Shown in pieces: positions 38,287 to 56,278 of a stretch of 64,000 nt of DNA (its first letter is position 1; each line of letters starts with the position of its first letter). The stretch covers positions 56,198 through 120,197 of the forward strand of contig NZ_BCWY01000024.1 in NCBI RefSeq assembly GCF_001894825.1. Reading direction: 5' to 3'. Below the pieces are notes generated by a model. The model ran no database searches and had not been told where the DNA came from. It saw nothing but the letters and a program-made list of their open reading frames with translations. This DNA is from Rhodococcus jostii NBRC 16295 (GTDB lineage: Bacteria; Actinomycetota; Actinomycetes; Mycobacteriales; Mycobacteriaceae). The position numbers and the translations under genes were made by a program.

Positions 38287-39033
38287 TCAGACCGTGGCGG
38301 CCGCGTTGATCGCGTTCGCCAGATCTGCCGGCCGCGACCACATCGGCCAGTGGCCGGTCGGCAGATCGAAATAGTCGACCTTCGCGATCTGCGCGAGCTC
38401 GGCGGCCATCGGGTGACCGGCCTCGGCCATCTGTCGGATGACCTCCGACGGGAAGCTGGTGCAGATCACTGTGGTCGGCACGTCCAGTCGGCTGCCGTCG
38501 CGGAGGTCGAGTCTGTCCCTCGCAGGACCGGCCGGTTCCGGCACCGCCCGGCTGCGGAACATGTCGAGCGTGGCGTCGTCCAGTCCGTCGAGACTGCTGC
38601 CTTCGGCCTCGAGTTCGGACCACGACGGAAGCGGGATCTCGGTGACCGCAGGATCGAGATCCTCACGGAGTGCGGCGCCGTCCTGCAGCGGGCCGGAGTC
38701 GACGTAGACCAGCCGGGCCAGTCGTTCGGGAACCCGGTCGCTCGCGGCGTAGGCGACCGGCCCGGCGCCGCTGTGTGCGACCACGACCGCACGCTCCGAC
38801 GGCGGCGTCGCCGACACCGCGTCGACGACGGCGGAGATGTGGTCTTCGAGACGGATGGTGCTGCGATCGGTGTCCACCGAGTCGAGGCCGGGCAGGGTCA
38901 ACGTCGTGACGTGATGTCCGTGGCCGGCGAGGTCGGATGCCACCGACTCCCAGGCCCACGCGCCGAGCCAGAATCCGGGAACCAAAATGATGTGAGTGGT
39001 CGAGTTGCCGGGTACTTCGCTTGTCCGAGTCAT
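38287..39033 (-). CDS. Alpha/beta hydrolase
   Basis: The 248-residue protein has the oxyanion region ILVPGFWLGAWAWESV and the nucleophile elbow VVVAHSGAGPVAYAAS (Ser in HSGAG). The late GHPMAAELAQIAKVDYFDLPTGHWPMWS supplies the His. It resembles esterases of the MenH/salicylate-esterase type (AB_hydrolase_6); the substrate is unknown. Met 39033 (MTRTSEVPGN) is chosen over 39063, since the upstream residues overlap the inverted repeat. It converges on uvrA and is divergent from a WYL regulator. Confidence 0.8.
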   Translation of the reverse strand: MTRTSEVPGNSTTHIILVPGFWLGAWAWESVASDLAGHGHHVTTLTLPGLDSVDTDRSTIRLEDHISAVVDAVSATPPSERAVVVAHSGAGPVAYAASDRVPERLARLVYVDSGPLQDGAALREDLDPAVTEIPLPSWSELEAEGSSLDGLDDATLDMFRSRAVPEPAGPARDRLDLRDGSRLDVPTTVICTSFPSEVIRQMAEAGHPMAAELAQIAKVDYFDLPTGHWPMWSRPADLANAINAAATV

Positions 39034-39054
39034 GAGACAACTGTGAACCCGCAA

Positions 39055-39088
39055 CGGTGACATCAGCGTGTCACCGTATTTGTCACGG
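39055..39088. promoter_or_regulatory. Candidate operator: inverted repeat plus third half-site
   Basis: CGGTGACA (39055-39062) and TGTCACCG (39069-39076) are exact reverse complements 6 nt apart. A third copy, TGTCACGG, follows at 39081-39088. The site lies between the divergent alpha/beta hydrolase and WYL regulator genes, as expected for autoregulation by the latter. Confidence 0.55.
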
Positions 39089-39152
39089 TCGCATAACGGA
39101 ATTCGTCGGCGAGAATCGAGACTCTGTCGTGGTCGTTCGGCAGACTGCCCTC

Positions 39153-39854
39153 ATGGACCGCCCAGCTCGCCTCCACGCCCTGACGGAAGAACTACGCCGG
39201 GCGGGGGACCGGGGCCGCACTGCGGAGCAGTTGGCCGCCCAGTTCGAGGTGACCACCCGCACGATCAAGCGGGACATCGCGGTGCTGCAGTCCTCCGGCG
39301 CGGCGATCCGGGCCACCGCGGGGCCGGGCGGGGGTTACGGGATCGTCGGGAACGGCACGCTGCCTCCGGTGAATTTCACGCCCGCCCAAGCGGTCTCGGT
39401 GGCTCTCGCCCTCACGGCGTGTCGCGACGCGCCGTTTGCGACCGACGGCCGGGCGGCGCTGGCCAAGTTGCTGGACGTGATGGACGCGGAGTCGAGGGAG
39501 CGGGTGGAGCGGCTCGGCGCGAAGGTGTGGATCCGGCGTGACGCCGAACTCGACAGCGCGGAACCGCCGATCCGCCGCGTCGTCGAAGAGGGTTTGCAGC
39601 GCGAACTGATGGTGTCGCTGCGCTATGTGGACCGGGACGGCGGCCGCACCGAGCGGGTCGTCGAACCACACCTGCTCGCTCACACGAGGGGGTCGTGGTT
39701 CCTGATCGCGTGGTGTCGGAGCCGGTCGGGTGTCCGGTGGTTCCGGCTCGACCGGGTGTCCGACGCCACCCTCACCGGCCGGTCGTTCGTCCCCCGCGAT
39801 CCAGACCTCTTCGGCGAACCGCCGCGCGACGCCCACACCGTGTTCGACCGGTGA
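39153..39854 (+). CDS. WYL-domain transcriptional regulator
   Basis: The 233-residue protein has an N-terminal HTH_11 winged helix (about 3-58; TAEQLAAQFEVTTRTIKRDI) and a C-terminal WYL-type ligand domain (about 135-230; LRYVDRDGGRTERVVEPHLL, SWFLIAWCRSRSGVRWFRLDR). This matches the YafY family. WYL domains sense ligands such as nucleic acids or small effectors. Its divergent hydrolase neighbour and the repeat between them suggest a local autoregulated pair. Confidence 0.87.
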   Translation: MDRPARLHALTEELRRAGDRGRTAEQLAAQFEVTTRTIKRDIAVLQSSGAAIRATAGPGGGYGIVGNGTLPPVNFTPAQAVSVALALTACRDAPFATDGRAALAKLLDVMDAESRERVERLGAKVWIRRDAELDSAEPPIRRVVEEGLQRELMVSLRYVDRDGGRTERVVEPHLLAHTRGSWFLIAWCRSRSGVRWFRLDRVSDATLTGRSFVPRDPDLFGEPPRDAHTVFDR

Positions 39855-39861
39855 GGTCCGA

Positions 39862-40275
39862 TCAGAGCGCGCGGGCAGCCGCCACGGATCGGTTCAGCAG
39901 CGACACGAGGACCGACTCGTCGACGTCGGCGAGTTTCTTGACGTAGAGGCAGCCCTTGCCGAGCTTGTGCTTGCCGAGTGCGGCGAGTTCGGCCTCGTGC
40001 TCGGTGAAGTCGAGCGAGAGGTACAGGGTGAGCGCCGAGGCCCGGGGGGAGAAGCCGATCAGGGCGGTATCGCCCTCGTGCCCGCTGGCATACCGGTAGT
40101 GACGGGAACCGAATCCGATGATGCTCGTGCCCCACATCGCGGGCGGCTCACCGCTCGCCGCGGTGAGCAGTTCCACCAGTCGCACACTGTCGGCGCGCTT
40201 GACCGGGTCGGCGACGGTGTCGAGAAAGTCGTCGACTCCGGCCGGCGTCTTCCGGGTCTTGTTGCTGCTCGCCAT
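39862..40275 (-). CDS. DUF1801 domain-containing protein
   Basis: The 137-residue protein matches DUF1801 (YdhG-like): VDDFLDTVADPVKRADSVRL, PAMWGTSIIGFGSRHYRYAS and LGKGCLYVKKLADVDESVL. The fold is found in small stand-alone proteins of unknown function. ATG 40275 directly follows the DUF1844 gene, whose stop is at 40277-40279, so the two are probably co-transcribed. The longer frame to 40395 overlaps that gene. Confidence 0.8.
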   Translation of the reverse strand: MASSNKTRKTPAGVDDFLDTVADPVKRADSVRLVELLTAASGEPPAMWGTSIIGFGSRHYRYASGHEGDTALIGFSPRASALTLYLSLDFTEHEAELAALGKHKLGKGCLYVKKLADVDESVLVSLLNRSVAAARAL

Positions 40276-40276
40276 G

Positions 40277-40660
40277 TCAGTACACGGGGCCGGTGTACTT
40301 CTCGCCGGGACCCTTGCCGGGCTCGTCGGGGTGCGAGGATGCTTCGCGGAACGCCCGCTGCAATGCCTGGAGGCCTTCGCGGATCGGTCCGGCATGCGGT
40401 CCGAGGTACTCGATCGATGCGGTCACCAACCCGGCGAGGGCGGTGATGACGCGCCGGGCCTCGTCGAGGTCGAGGTGCGGGCTGGACTCGGGATCGGGGT
40501 CGGACAGGCCGAGCTTCTCGGCTGCCGAACTCATGAGCATGACCGCGGCGCGGCTGATGACCTCGACCGAGGGAACGTCGGCCAGCTCCCGGACGTCGGT
40601 ATTCTGGTCGCCGCCGGCCGGGGTGCCTTCGTTCGGGGTGTGATCGCTGTTGTCCGTCAT
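40277..40660 (-). CDS. DUF1844 domain-containing protein
   Basis: The 127-residue protein has the DUF1844 core (VEVISRAAVMLMSSAAEKLG, LDLDEARRVITALAGLVTAS) between polar ends. DUF1844 genes are often found next to infC in actinobacteria. The role is unknown. It is divergent from the infC leader. Confidence 0.8.
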   Translation of the reverse strand: MTDNSDHTPNEGTPAGGDQNTDVRELADVPSVEVISRAAVMLMSSAAEKLGLSDPDPESSPHLDLDEARRVITALAGLVTASIEYLGPHAGPIREGLQALQRAFREASSHPDEPGKGPGEKYTGPVY

Positions 40661-41037
40661 GCCTTAGAGGATTCCACCAGTGTCCGGCGGCGCAACGTCC
40701 CGGTATCGATTAGCTCACGACGTGCGCAAATGTTACCCTTGACGCAACGACCGCCTTCGGATTTGTCGGGGGCAGCAAGTGGAGTCCGACTCCCACCTCT
40801 GCGCGGCAGGTGAAACTGCAGCTCAGTGGTCCGGTCGCTCGGTCCGAGGCTACTCGGGTCGAGTTCCTCGAGTGTGAGGAGATGAGGGATCGGCGTGAGC
40901 CGTGAGTTCGTCTGATCGGTCGACATCGGGCCCCGCATGGTGAGAAGAATTCACCGCAGCGGGGCTTTTTTGTTGGGAATCCGGGCGTACGGGCTGCCGG
41001 CGGTCTCGAGACAAGACCGTTCAACCTAGGAGGCCCC
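40661..41037 (+). promoter_or_regulatory. infC leader region
   Basis: This 377-bp gap holds no convincing gene. It contains an intrinsic terminator at 40930-40971 facing infC, a possible 7-codon frame MRDRREP (40882-40905) with GAGGAG close before it, and the Shine-Dalgarno CCTAGGAGG at the end. A TACCCT element at 40734-40739 is a possible -10. Only infC lies downstream on this strand, so a promoter before the terminator would make this an attenuated leader. Confidence 0.55.
40930..40971 (+). terminator. Intrinsic terminator upstream of infC (attenuator candidate)
   Basis: GCCCCGC (40930-40936) pairs with GCGGGGC (40959-40965), enclosing GGTGA/TCACC, and is followed by six T's. This is the only textbook stem-plus-T-run terminator I found in the window. 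It lies 66 bp before the infC start on the same strand. Confidence 0.85.
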
Positions 41038-41694
<657 letters not shown>

Positions 41695-41751
41695 TCCGAC
41701 TACACCAGCACGACCCGGATCACGGTCCGGAAACAGAGAACTGAGGACTCC

Positions 41752-41946
41752 ATGCCCAAGTCGAAGACCCACAGCGGCACCGCGAAGCGATTCAAGGTGT
41801 CCGGCAGCGGAAAGATCCTGCGCCAGAAGGCCGGTCGCCGCCACCTGCTCGAGCACAAGGCCACGAAGGTGACCCGTCGCCTCGATGGCGTGGCTGTCGT
41901 CAGCAAGGCTGACACTCCTCGCATCAAGCGCCTGCTCGACATCTGA
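41752..41946 (+). CDS. rpmI: 50S ribosomal protein L35
   Basis: The 64-residue basic protein begins [20 protein letters not shown] and contains [20 protein letters not shown], the L35 signature. It is the middle gene of the conserved infC-rpmI-rplT operon, 57 bp after infC. A small GGGGC/GCCCC hairpin lies between it and rplT. Confidence 0.97.
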   Translation: MPKSKTHSGTAKRFKVSGSGKILRQKAGRRHLLEHKATKVTRRLDGVAVVSKADTPRIKRLLDI

Positions 41947-42010
41947 GTCGACACCCCTTTTACTGACCACCCGGGGCAGCTCACCGCCCCAAGATTGACA
42001 GGATTTTTCA

Positions 42011-42400
42011 GTGGCACGCGTAAAGAGGGCGGTAAACGCCCAGAAGAAGCGTCGTTCGATTCTCGAAGCCTCCAGCGGCTACCGCGGACAGCGCTCGCGC
42101 CTGTATCGCAAGGCCAAGGAACAGCAGCTCCACTCGCTGACCTACGCCTACCGTGACCGCCGTGCGCGCAAGGGCGACTTCCGCAAGCTGTGGATCACGC
42201 GTATCAACGCTGCTGCACGGGCGAACGACATCACGTACAACCGCCTGATCCAGGGTCTGCGTCTGGCCGAGATCGAGGTCGACCGCAAGAACCTCGCCGA
42301 GCTGGCTGTCTCCGACGCGGCGGCATTCGCCGGCCTCGTGGCACTGGCCAAGGCGGCGCTCCCGGCCGACGTGAACGCTCCCGCCGGAGAAGCAGCCTGA
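42011..42400 (+). CDS. rplT: 50S ribosomal protein L20
   Basis: The 129-residue protein begins [20 protein letters not shown] and carries [20 protein letters not shown] and [21 protein letters not shown]20 is needed for early 50S assembly and in other bacteria represses its own operon. It starts at GTG 42011. A terminator-like inverted repeat follows at 42445. Confidence 0.97.
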
Positions 42401-42444
42401 GTCTCGTACCCCGGCCTTTCGAGCCCCGGCCTATTGAGCCTCGG

Positions 42445-42490
42445 AAACGACCCGTGGACCCGCTCACCGAGCGCACCCCACGGGTCGTTT
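42445..42490 (+). terminator. Inverted repeat ending the rplT operon and covering the tsnR start
   Basis: AAACGACCCGTGG (42445-42457) and CCACGGGTCGTTT (42478-42490) form a perfect 13-bp stem with a 20-nt loop, ending in TTT. The proposed GTG start of tsnR at 42454 is inside the left arm. Confidence 0.7.
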
Positions 42491-43263
42491 CTGCTGTCAA
42501 GCTGCTGAGAACGGCGGAGCGCCGCAAGGTCGGACGTTTCCTGGTGGAGGGCGAGAACTCCGTCGGCGAGGCACTCGGCACCCGGGCCGTGCACGACCTC
42601 TTCTACACCGAGGACGCGGAGCAGCGGTATGCCGGGTTGATCGACCGTGCGCACACCGCGGGTGTCCGCACGGCGCTGGTGACGGACCGGGCGGTTCGGG
42701 CGCTGAGCGATACCGTGACCCCACCGGGTCTCGTCGCGGTCTGCGACCTTCTCGACGTACCGCTGGCCGACGCGGTGCGACCCGGAATCCGTCTGCTCGC
42801 GGTTCCGGTCGCGGTCGCGGAGCCGGGCAACGCGGGAACCGTCATCCGGGTCGCGGACGCGGTGGGCGCGGACGCGGCGATCCTCGCGGGCGACAGTGTC
42901 GACCCGCACAACGGCAAATGCGTCCGGGCATCCGCGGGCAGCCTCTTCCACCTTCCGGTGGTGCGAGAGCGGGACACCGCCGCGGTACTCGACAGCATCA
43001 GCGCGGCCGGAATTCAGTTGCTCGCCACGGCGGCGGACGGCGAAGTCGATCTGGACGACGCCGACGAACTGCTGGCCCGCCCCACAGCGTGGCTGTTCGG
43101 CAACGAGGCGCACGGTCTCGACGCGGCCATCTCGGCGCGGGCGGACCACCGTGTGCGGATTCCGATCCACGGCCGTGCCGAGAGTCTCAACCTGGCGACG
43201 GCGGCGTCGATCTGCCTGTACTCGAGCGCGCGGATCCAGAACCGCAGGCGAACCGACAGCTGA
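42454..43263 (+). CDS. tsnR: SpoU/TrmH-family RNA 2'-O-methyltransferase (TsnR-like)
   Basis: The 269-residue protein has an N-terminal substrate-binding region (SAVKLLRTAERRKVGRFLVE) and a C-terminal SPOUT knot: VAEPGNAGTVIRVADAVGAD, CVRASAGSLFHLPVV, WLFGNEAHGLD and RVRIPIHGRAESLNLATAAS. It probably methylates a ribose in 23S rRNA, as its mycobacterial counterpart is annotated to do. The start is uncertain: GTG 42454 gives the family's usual N-terminus but lies inside a hairpin stem. Confidence 0.88.
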   Translation: MDPLTERTPRVVSAVKLLRTAERRKVGRFLVEGENSVGEALGTRAVHDLFYTEDAEQRYAGLIDRAHTAGVRTALVTDRAVRALSDTVTPPGLVAVCDLLDVPLADAVRPGIRLLAVPVAVAEPGNAGTVIRVADAVGADAAILAGDSVDPHNGKCVRASAGSLFHLPVVRERDTAAVLDSISAAGIQLLATAADGEVDLDDADELLARPTAWLFGNEAHGLDAAISARADHRVRIPIHGRAESLNLATAASICLYSSARIQNRRRTDS

Positions 43264-43342
43264 AACGGCGAAAATCGGATCGCATAAGATTTGACGGCGA
43301 GCTGTTTCGGTTTCGTCGTGAGTGTTGACTGAAAGAACTTAA

Positions 43343-44440
<1,098 letters not shown>

Positions 44441-44507
44441 CCCGGCGTCACCCGAATCCCGCCCACCACAGTCACGACATTTTCACGAACGAGAGAGCTG
44501 AGCAGAC

Positions 44508-46994
44508 GTGCGAGTAGCGCAATCCTGGCTGACCGAGATCCTGCAGCGTGCCACCCCGGACTGGGACGTCACCGCGGAGGAGTTGGACGCAGGTTTCGTC
44601 CGGGTCGGGCTCGAGGTCGAGGAAGTCGACCGGCTCGAGCTCGTCGACGGCCCGCTCGTGGTCGGCAAGGTTCTCGAGATCACCGAGCTCACCGAATTCA
44701 AGAAGCCGATCCGTTTCTGCAAGGTCGACGTGGGGGCGGCCGAGCCGCAGGGCATCGTGTGCGGCGCCCGGAACTTCGCCGAGGGCGACCTCGTCGTGGT
44801 CGCTCTGCCAGGCGCGGTCCTTCCCGGCGGTTTCGCTATCGCGTCCCGTAAGACGTACGGCCAGGTCTCCGACGGAATGATCTGCTCGGTCGCCGAACTC
44901 GGAATCGGCAAGGACCATTCGGGCATCCTCGTCCTCGAGCCGGGCACCGCGCTGCCGGGCGCGGACGCCAACGAGCTGATGGGCCTGCACGACACCGTCA
45001 TCGAACTCAATATCACCCCGGACCGCGGCTACTGCTTCTCGGTGCGCGGGCTCACGCGTGAACTGGCGTGCGGCTTCGACCTCGACTTCGCCGACCCGGC
45101 GTCGGTGGCGCGGTACCCCGCGGAGGGGGAGGCGTGGCCGATCCGCGTCGAAGCCGAGTCGAAGGCGCGGCGGTTCGCCGCCCGCCGGGTCACCGGTATC
45201 GATCCGACGGCGGTCAGTCCGTGGTGGCTGCAGCGCCGGTTGCTGCTGTCGGGCGTTCGCCCGATCTCGCCGGCCGTCGACGTCACCAACTACGTGCTGC
45301 TCGAACTGGGCCAGCCGTTGCATGCGTTCGACGCCGCGAAGATCAGCGGTGAGCTCGTGGTGCGGCGTGCGGTGGCCGGCGAGAAGCTGACGACTCTCGA
45401 CGAGGCCGAGCGCGTCCTCGACCCCGAGGACGTCGTCATCGCCGACGACTCGGGCGTCGTGTCGCTGGCCGGTGTCATGGGCGGCGCGTCCACCGAGGTC
45501 GGGTCGGATACCACCGACATCCTGCTCGAGGCGGCCACGTGGGATCCGCTCGCGGTGTTCAAGACCGCGCGCAGGCACAAGCTGTCGAGTGAGGCGAGCA
45601 AGCGTTTCGAGCGCGAGGTCGACCCGGAGATTCCGGTGGCGGCACTGGACCGGGCGGCGTCGCTGCTCGTGGACATCGCCGGCGGCCGAGTCGAGTCGGT
45701 GCTCACCGACATCGGTGAGGTCACCCCCCACGAACCCATCCACATGGACATCGACCTTCCGGACCGCGTGGCGGGGGTCGATTACCCCAACGGCACGGCA
45801 GCACGCCGGCTGACGCAGATCGGCTGCAACGTCGAGGTCGGTGTCAGCGACAGCGGTCACGGCCAACTCGTTGCCGGTCCGCCGTCGTGGCGCCCCGACC
45901 TGGTGCAGCCTGCCGACCTGGTGGAGGAGGTGCTGCGCCTGGAGGGTCTCGAGAAGATTCCGTCGGTGCTGCCCGCCGCACCGGCGGGTCGCGGGTTGAC
46001 GTCTGCTCAGCGTCGCAAGCGTGCTGTGGGCCGTGCCCTCGCGTTCTCGGGGTACGTCGAGATCCTTCCGCCTGTCTTCCTGCCCACCGCGGTCTTCGAC
46101 ACGTGGGGCCTGGACGCCGAGGATCCGCGCCGAACCACCAGCAGGGTCCTCAATCCGCTCGAATCGGATCGGCCGGAACTCGCGACCACGCTGCTGCCCG
46201 GACTTCTCGAGGTCCTCGCCCGCAACGTCTCCCGTGGTCAGCGCGATCTGTCGTTGTTCGGCGTCGCGCAGGTCGTGCTGCCGGGCCCCGACACCAAGCC
46301 GGTCGAGGCGCTTCCGGTGGACCGGCGTCCGACCGACGAGCAGATCGGAGCGCTGCTGCAGTCGCTGCCGGACCAGCCGGTGCACGTGGCCGCGGTGCTC
46401 ACCGGTCAGCGTGAGCCCAGCGGTCCGTGGGGTGCGGGACGGGCCGCAGACGCCACCGACGCGTTCGCCGCTGCCCGGACGATCGCGGCGGCGGCGGGTG
46501 TCGATCTGGAGTTCCGCGCCACGCAGTACCTGCCGTGGCACCCGGGCCGCGGCGCGGAGCTTCTCGTCGACGGCGCCGTCGTCGGACACGCGGGCGAGCT
46601 GCACCCGGCTGTGCTGGAGCGGTCCGGTCTTCCTCCGCGGACGTGTGCCGTGGAGATCGATCTCGACGCGTTGCCGCTCCGGGGGAATCTGCCCGCGCCG
46701 AAGGTCTCGCCGTTCCCGGCGGTCCTTCAGGACGTGGCGGTTGTGGTCGACACCGCGGTACCCGCGGCTGAGGTCCAGGCGGCCCTGCGGTCGGGTGGCG
46801 GCGACCTTCTCGAGGACATCCGGCTGTTCGACGTGTTCGAAGGTGAGCAGGTCGGGGACGGCCGGAAGTCGCTGGCGTTCGCGCTGCGATTCCGCGGCGT
46901 CGATCGCACGCTGACCGAGGACGAGGCGAGCGCCGCCCGCGATGCCGCCGTCGCCGCCGCGTCTGCCGCGGTGGGTGCCGAACTGCGCAGCTGA
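44508..46994 (+). CDS. pheT: Phenylalanyl-tRNA synthetase beta subunit
   Basis: The 828-residue protein has an N-terminal tRNA-binding domain (about 40-155; [20 protein letters not shown]), B3/B4 editing region, B5 domain, a synthetase-like core ([20 protein letters not shown]) and a C-terminal anticodon-binding FDX-ACB domain ([18 protein letters not shown]). It supplies tRNA binding and tyrosine editing for PheS. It starts at GTG 44508, 67 bp after pheS, so the two form an operon. Confidence 0.96.
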   Translation: MRVAQSWLTEILQRATPDWDVTAEELDAGFVRVGLEVEEVDRLELVDGPLVVGKVLEITELTEFKKPIRFCKVDVGAAEPQGIVCGARNFAEGDLVVVALPGAVLPGGFAIASRKTYGQVSDGMICSVAELGIGKDHSGILVLEPGTALPGADANELMGLHDTVIELNITPDRGYCFSVRGLTRELACGFDLDFADPASVARYPAEGEAWPIRVEAESKARRFAARRVTGIDPTAVSPWWLQRRLLLSGVRPISPAVDVTNYVLLELGQPLHAFDAAKISGELVVRRAVAGEKLTTLDEAERVLDPEDVVIADDSGVVSLAGVMGGASTEVGSDTTDILLEAATWDPLAVFKTARRHKLSSEASKRFEREVDPEIPVAALDRAASLLVDIAGGRVESVLTDIGEVTPHEPIHMDIDLPDRVAGVDYPNGTAARRLTQIGCNVEVGVSDSGHGQLVAGPPSWRPDLVQPADLVEEVLRLEGLEKIPSVLPAAPAGRGLTSAQRRKRAVGRALAFSGYVEILPPVFLPTAVFDTWGLDAEDPRRTTSRVLNPLESDRPELATTLLPGLLEVLARNVSRGQRDLSLFGVAQVVLPGPDTKPVEALPVDRRPTDEQIGALLQSLPDQPVHVAAVLTGQREPSGPWGAGRAADATDAFAAARTIAAAAGVDLEFRATQYLPWHPGRGAELLVDGAVVGHAGELHPAVLERSGLPPRTCAVEIDLDALPLRGNLPAPKVSPFPAVLQDVAVVVDTAVPAAEVQAALRSGGGDLLEDIRLFDVFEGEQVGDGRKSLAFALRFRGVDRTLTEDEASAARDAAVAAASAAVGAELRS

Positions 46995-47038
46995 CCCGTA
47001 GCCTGGGTGGTGGGCCCGAGGCGGTGAGGAGCAGTGCG

Positions 47039-47527
47039 ATGAGCGAAGTGCGCGACGTCGTGGCGGCGGCGAGTCAGCTGACCGACGCGGAGTTCCTCGA
47101 GGTGGTGCGGGCGGTCGCCGCAGGTCGTCCGGGTCTCGGTGCGCTCCTCGCCGCCGTCGACGTCGGTGCTGCGGTACCGGCGGAGGATCCGGTGACGGCG
47201 GAGGTCGTGCCCCACTTCGCGCCCGGTGTGCCCGAGCCCGACTACACCGCGGGCGGTGTGCCCGAGCCCGACTACACCGCGGGCGGTGTGCCCGAGCCCG
47301 ACTACACCGCGGGCGGTGTGCCCGAGCCCGACTACACCGCGGGCGGTGTCCCGACGTTCGATCGCGTGCGCGACCGGATCGAGAACCGGTTCGGGACGGC
47401 GATGGGGTCTTCCGAACTGGCGCACGAGAGTCCGTCGGGGCAGTCGCTGGACGAGGCGTGGGAAGCGCGGGAGAAGGCGGGAAAGGCAAAACTCGACGAG
47501 ATCCGGCGGTCGCTCGGCAAGCAGTGA
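47039..47527 (+). CDS. Hypothetical protein with four perfect 10-residue tandem repeats
   Basis: The 162-residue protein has an N-terminal helical segment (SEVRDVVAAASQLTDAEFLE), then four identical copies of GVPEPDYTAG (residues 63-102). A charged helical end follows (TFDRVRDRIENRFGTAMGSS, DEAWEAREKAGKAKLDEI). GAGGAG lies 8 nt before ATG 47039. I recognise no family. It sits between pheT and the arginine operon, where M. tuberculosis has a PE_PGRS gene, so this slot seems lineage-variable. Confidence 0.75.
   Translation: MSEVRDVVAAASQLTDAEFLEVVRAVAAGRPGLGALLAAVDVGAAVPAEDPVTAEVVPHFAPGVPEPDYTAGGVPEPDYTAGGVPEPDYTAGGVPEPDYTAGGVPTFDRVRDRIENRFGTAMGSSELAHESPSGQSLDEAWEAREKAGKAKLDEIRRSLGKQ
47225..47344 (+). 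repeat. Four perfect 30-bp tandem repeats
   Basis: Four identical units start GGTGTGCCCGAGCCCGACTA and encode GVPEPDYTAG. A fifth unit starts GGTGTCCCG and then diverges. Because even silent positions are identical, the array is recent or continually homogenised, and copy-number change would keep the frame. Confidence 0.95.
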
Positions 47528-47568
47528 CCGCGGACGGCGCTTCTAAGGCGACCACGTTGTGTATTAGC

Positions 47569-53505
<5,937 letters not shown>

Positions 53506-53552
53506 CAACTGAATCATCTCTACAGATCTTCAACCTAAGGAGCACAAGGACC

Positions 53553-56173
<2,621 letters not shown>

Positions 56174-56187
56174 CACCGGCGTCGGAC

Positions 56188-56206
56188 GCCCCGGATTAGG
56201 GGCTTT
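56188..56206 (+). terminator. Short hairpin after the arg operon
   Basis: GCCCC, loop GGATTA, GGGGC and TTT lie 15 bp after the argH stop. The stem has only 5 bp, so termination may be partial. Confidence 0.45.
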
Positions 56207-56278
56207 GTGACGCGTCGAGCGCAGTAGGGTGAGGGCGGGCGGCAGTGCGTCACGGAGCGAGAGTCTGGGAGAGTATTC

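Noticed and set aside
47225..47344. CRISPR-like array
   Set aside because: The 30-bp units are contiguous with no spacers and are in frame within a coding sequence.
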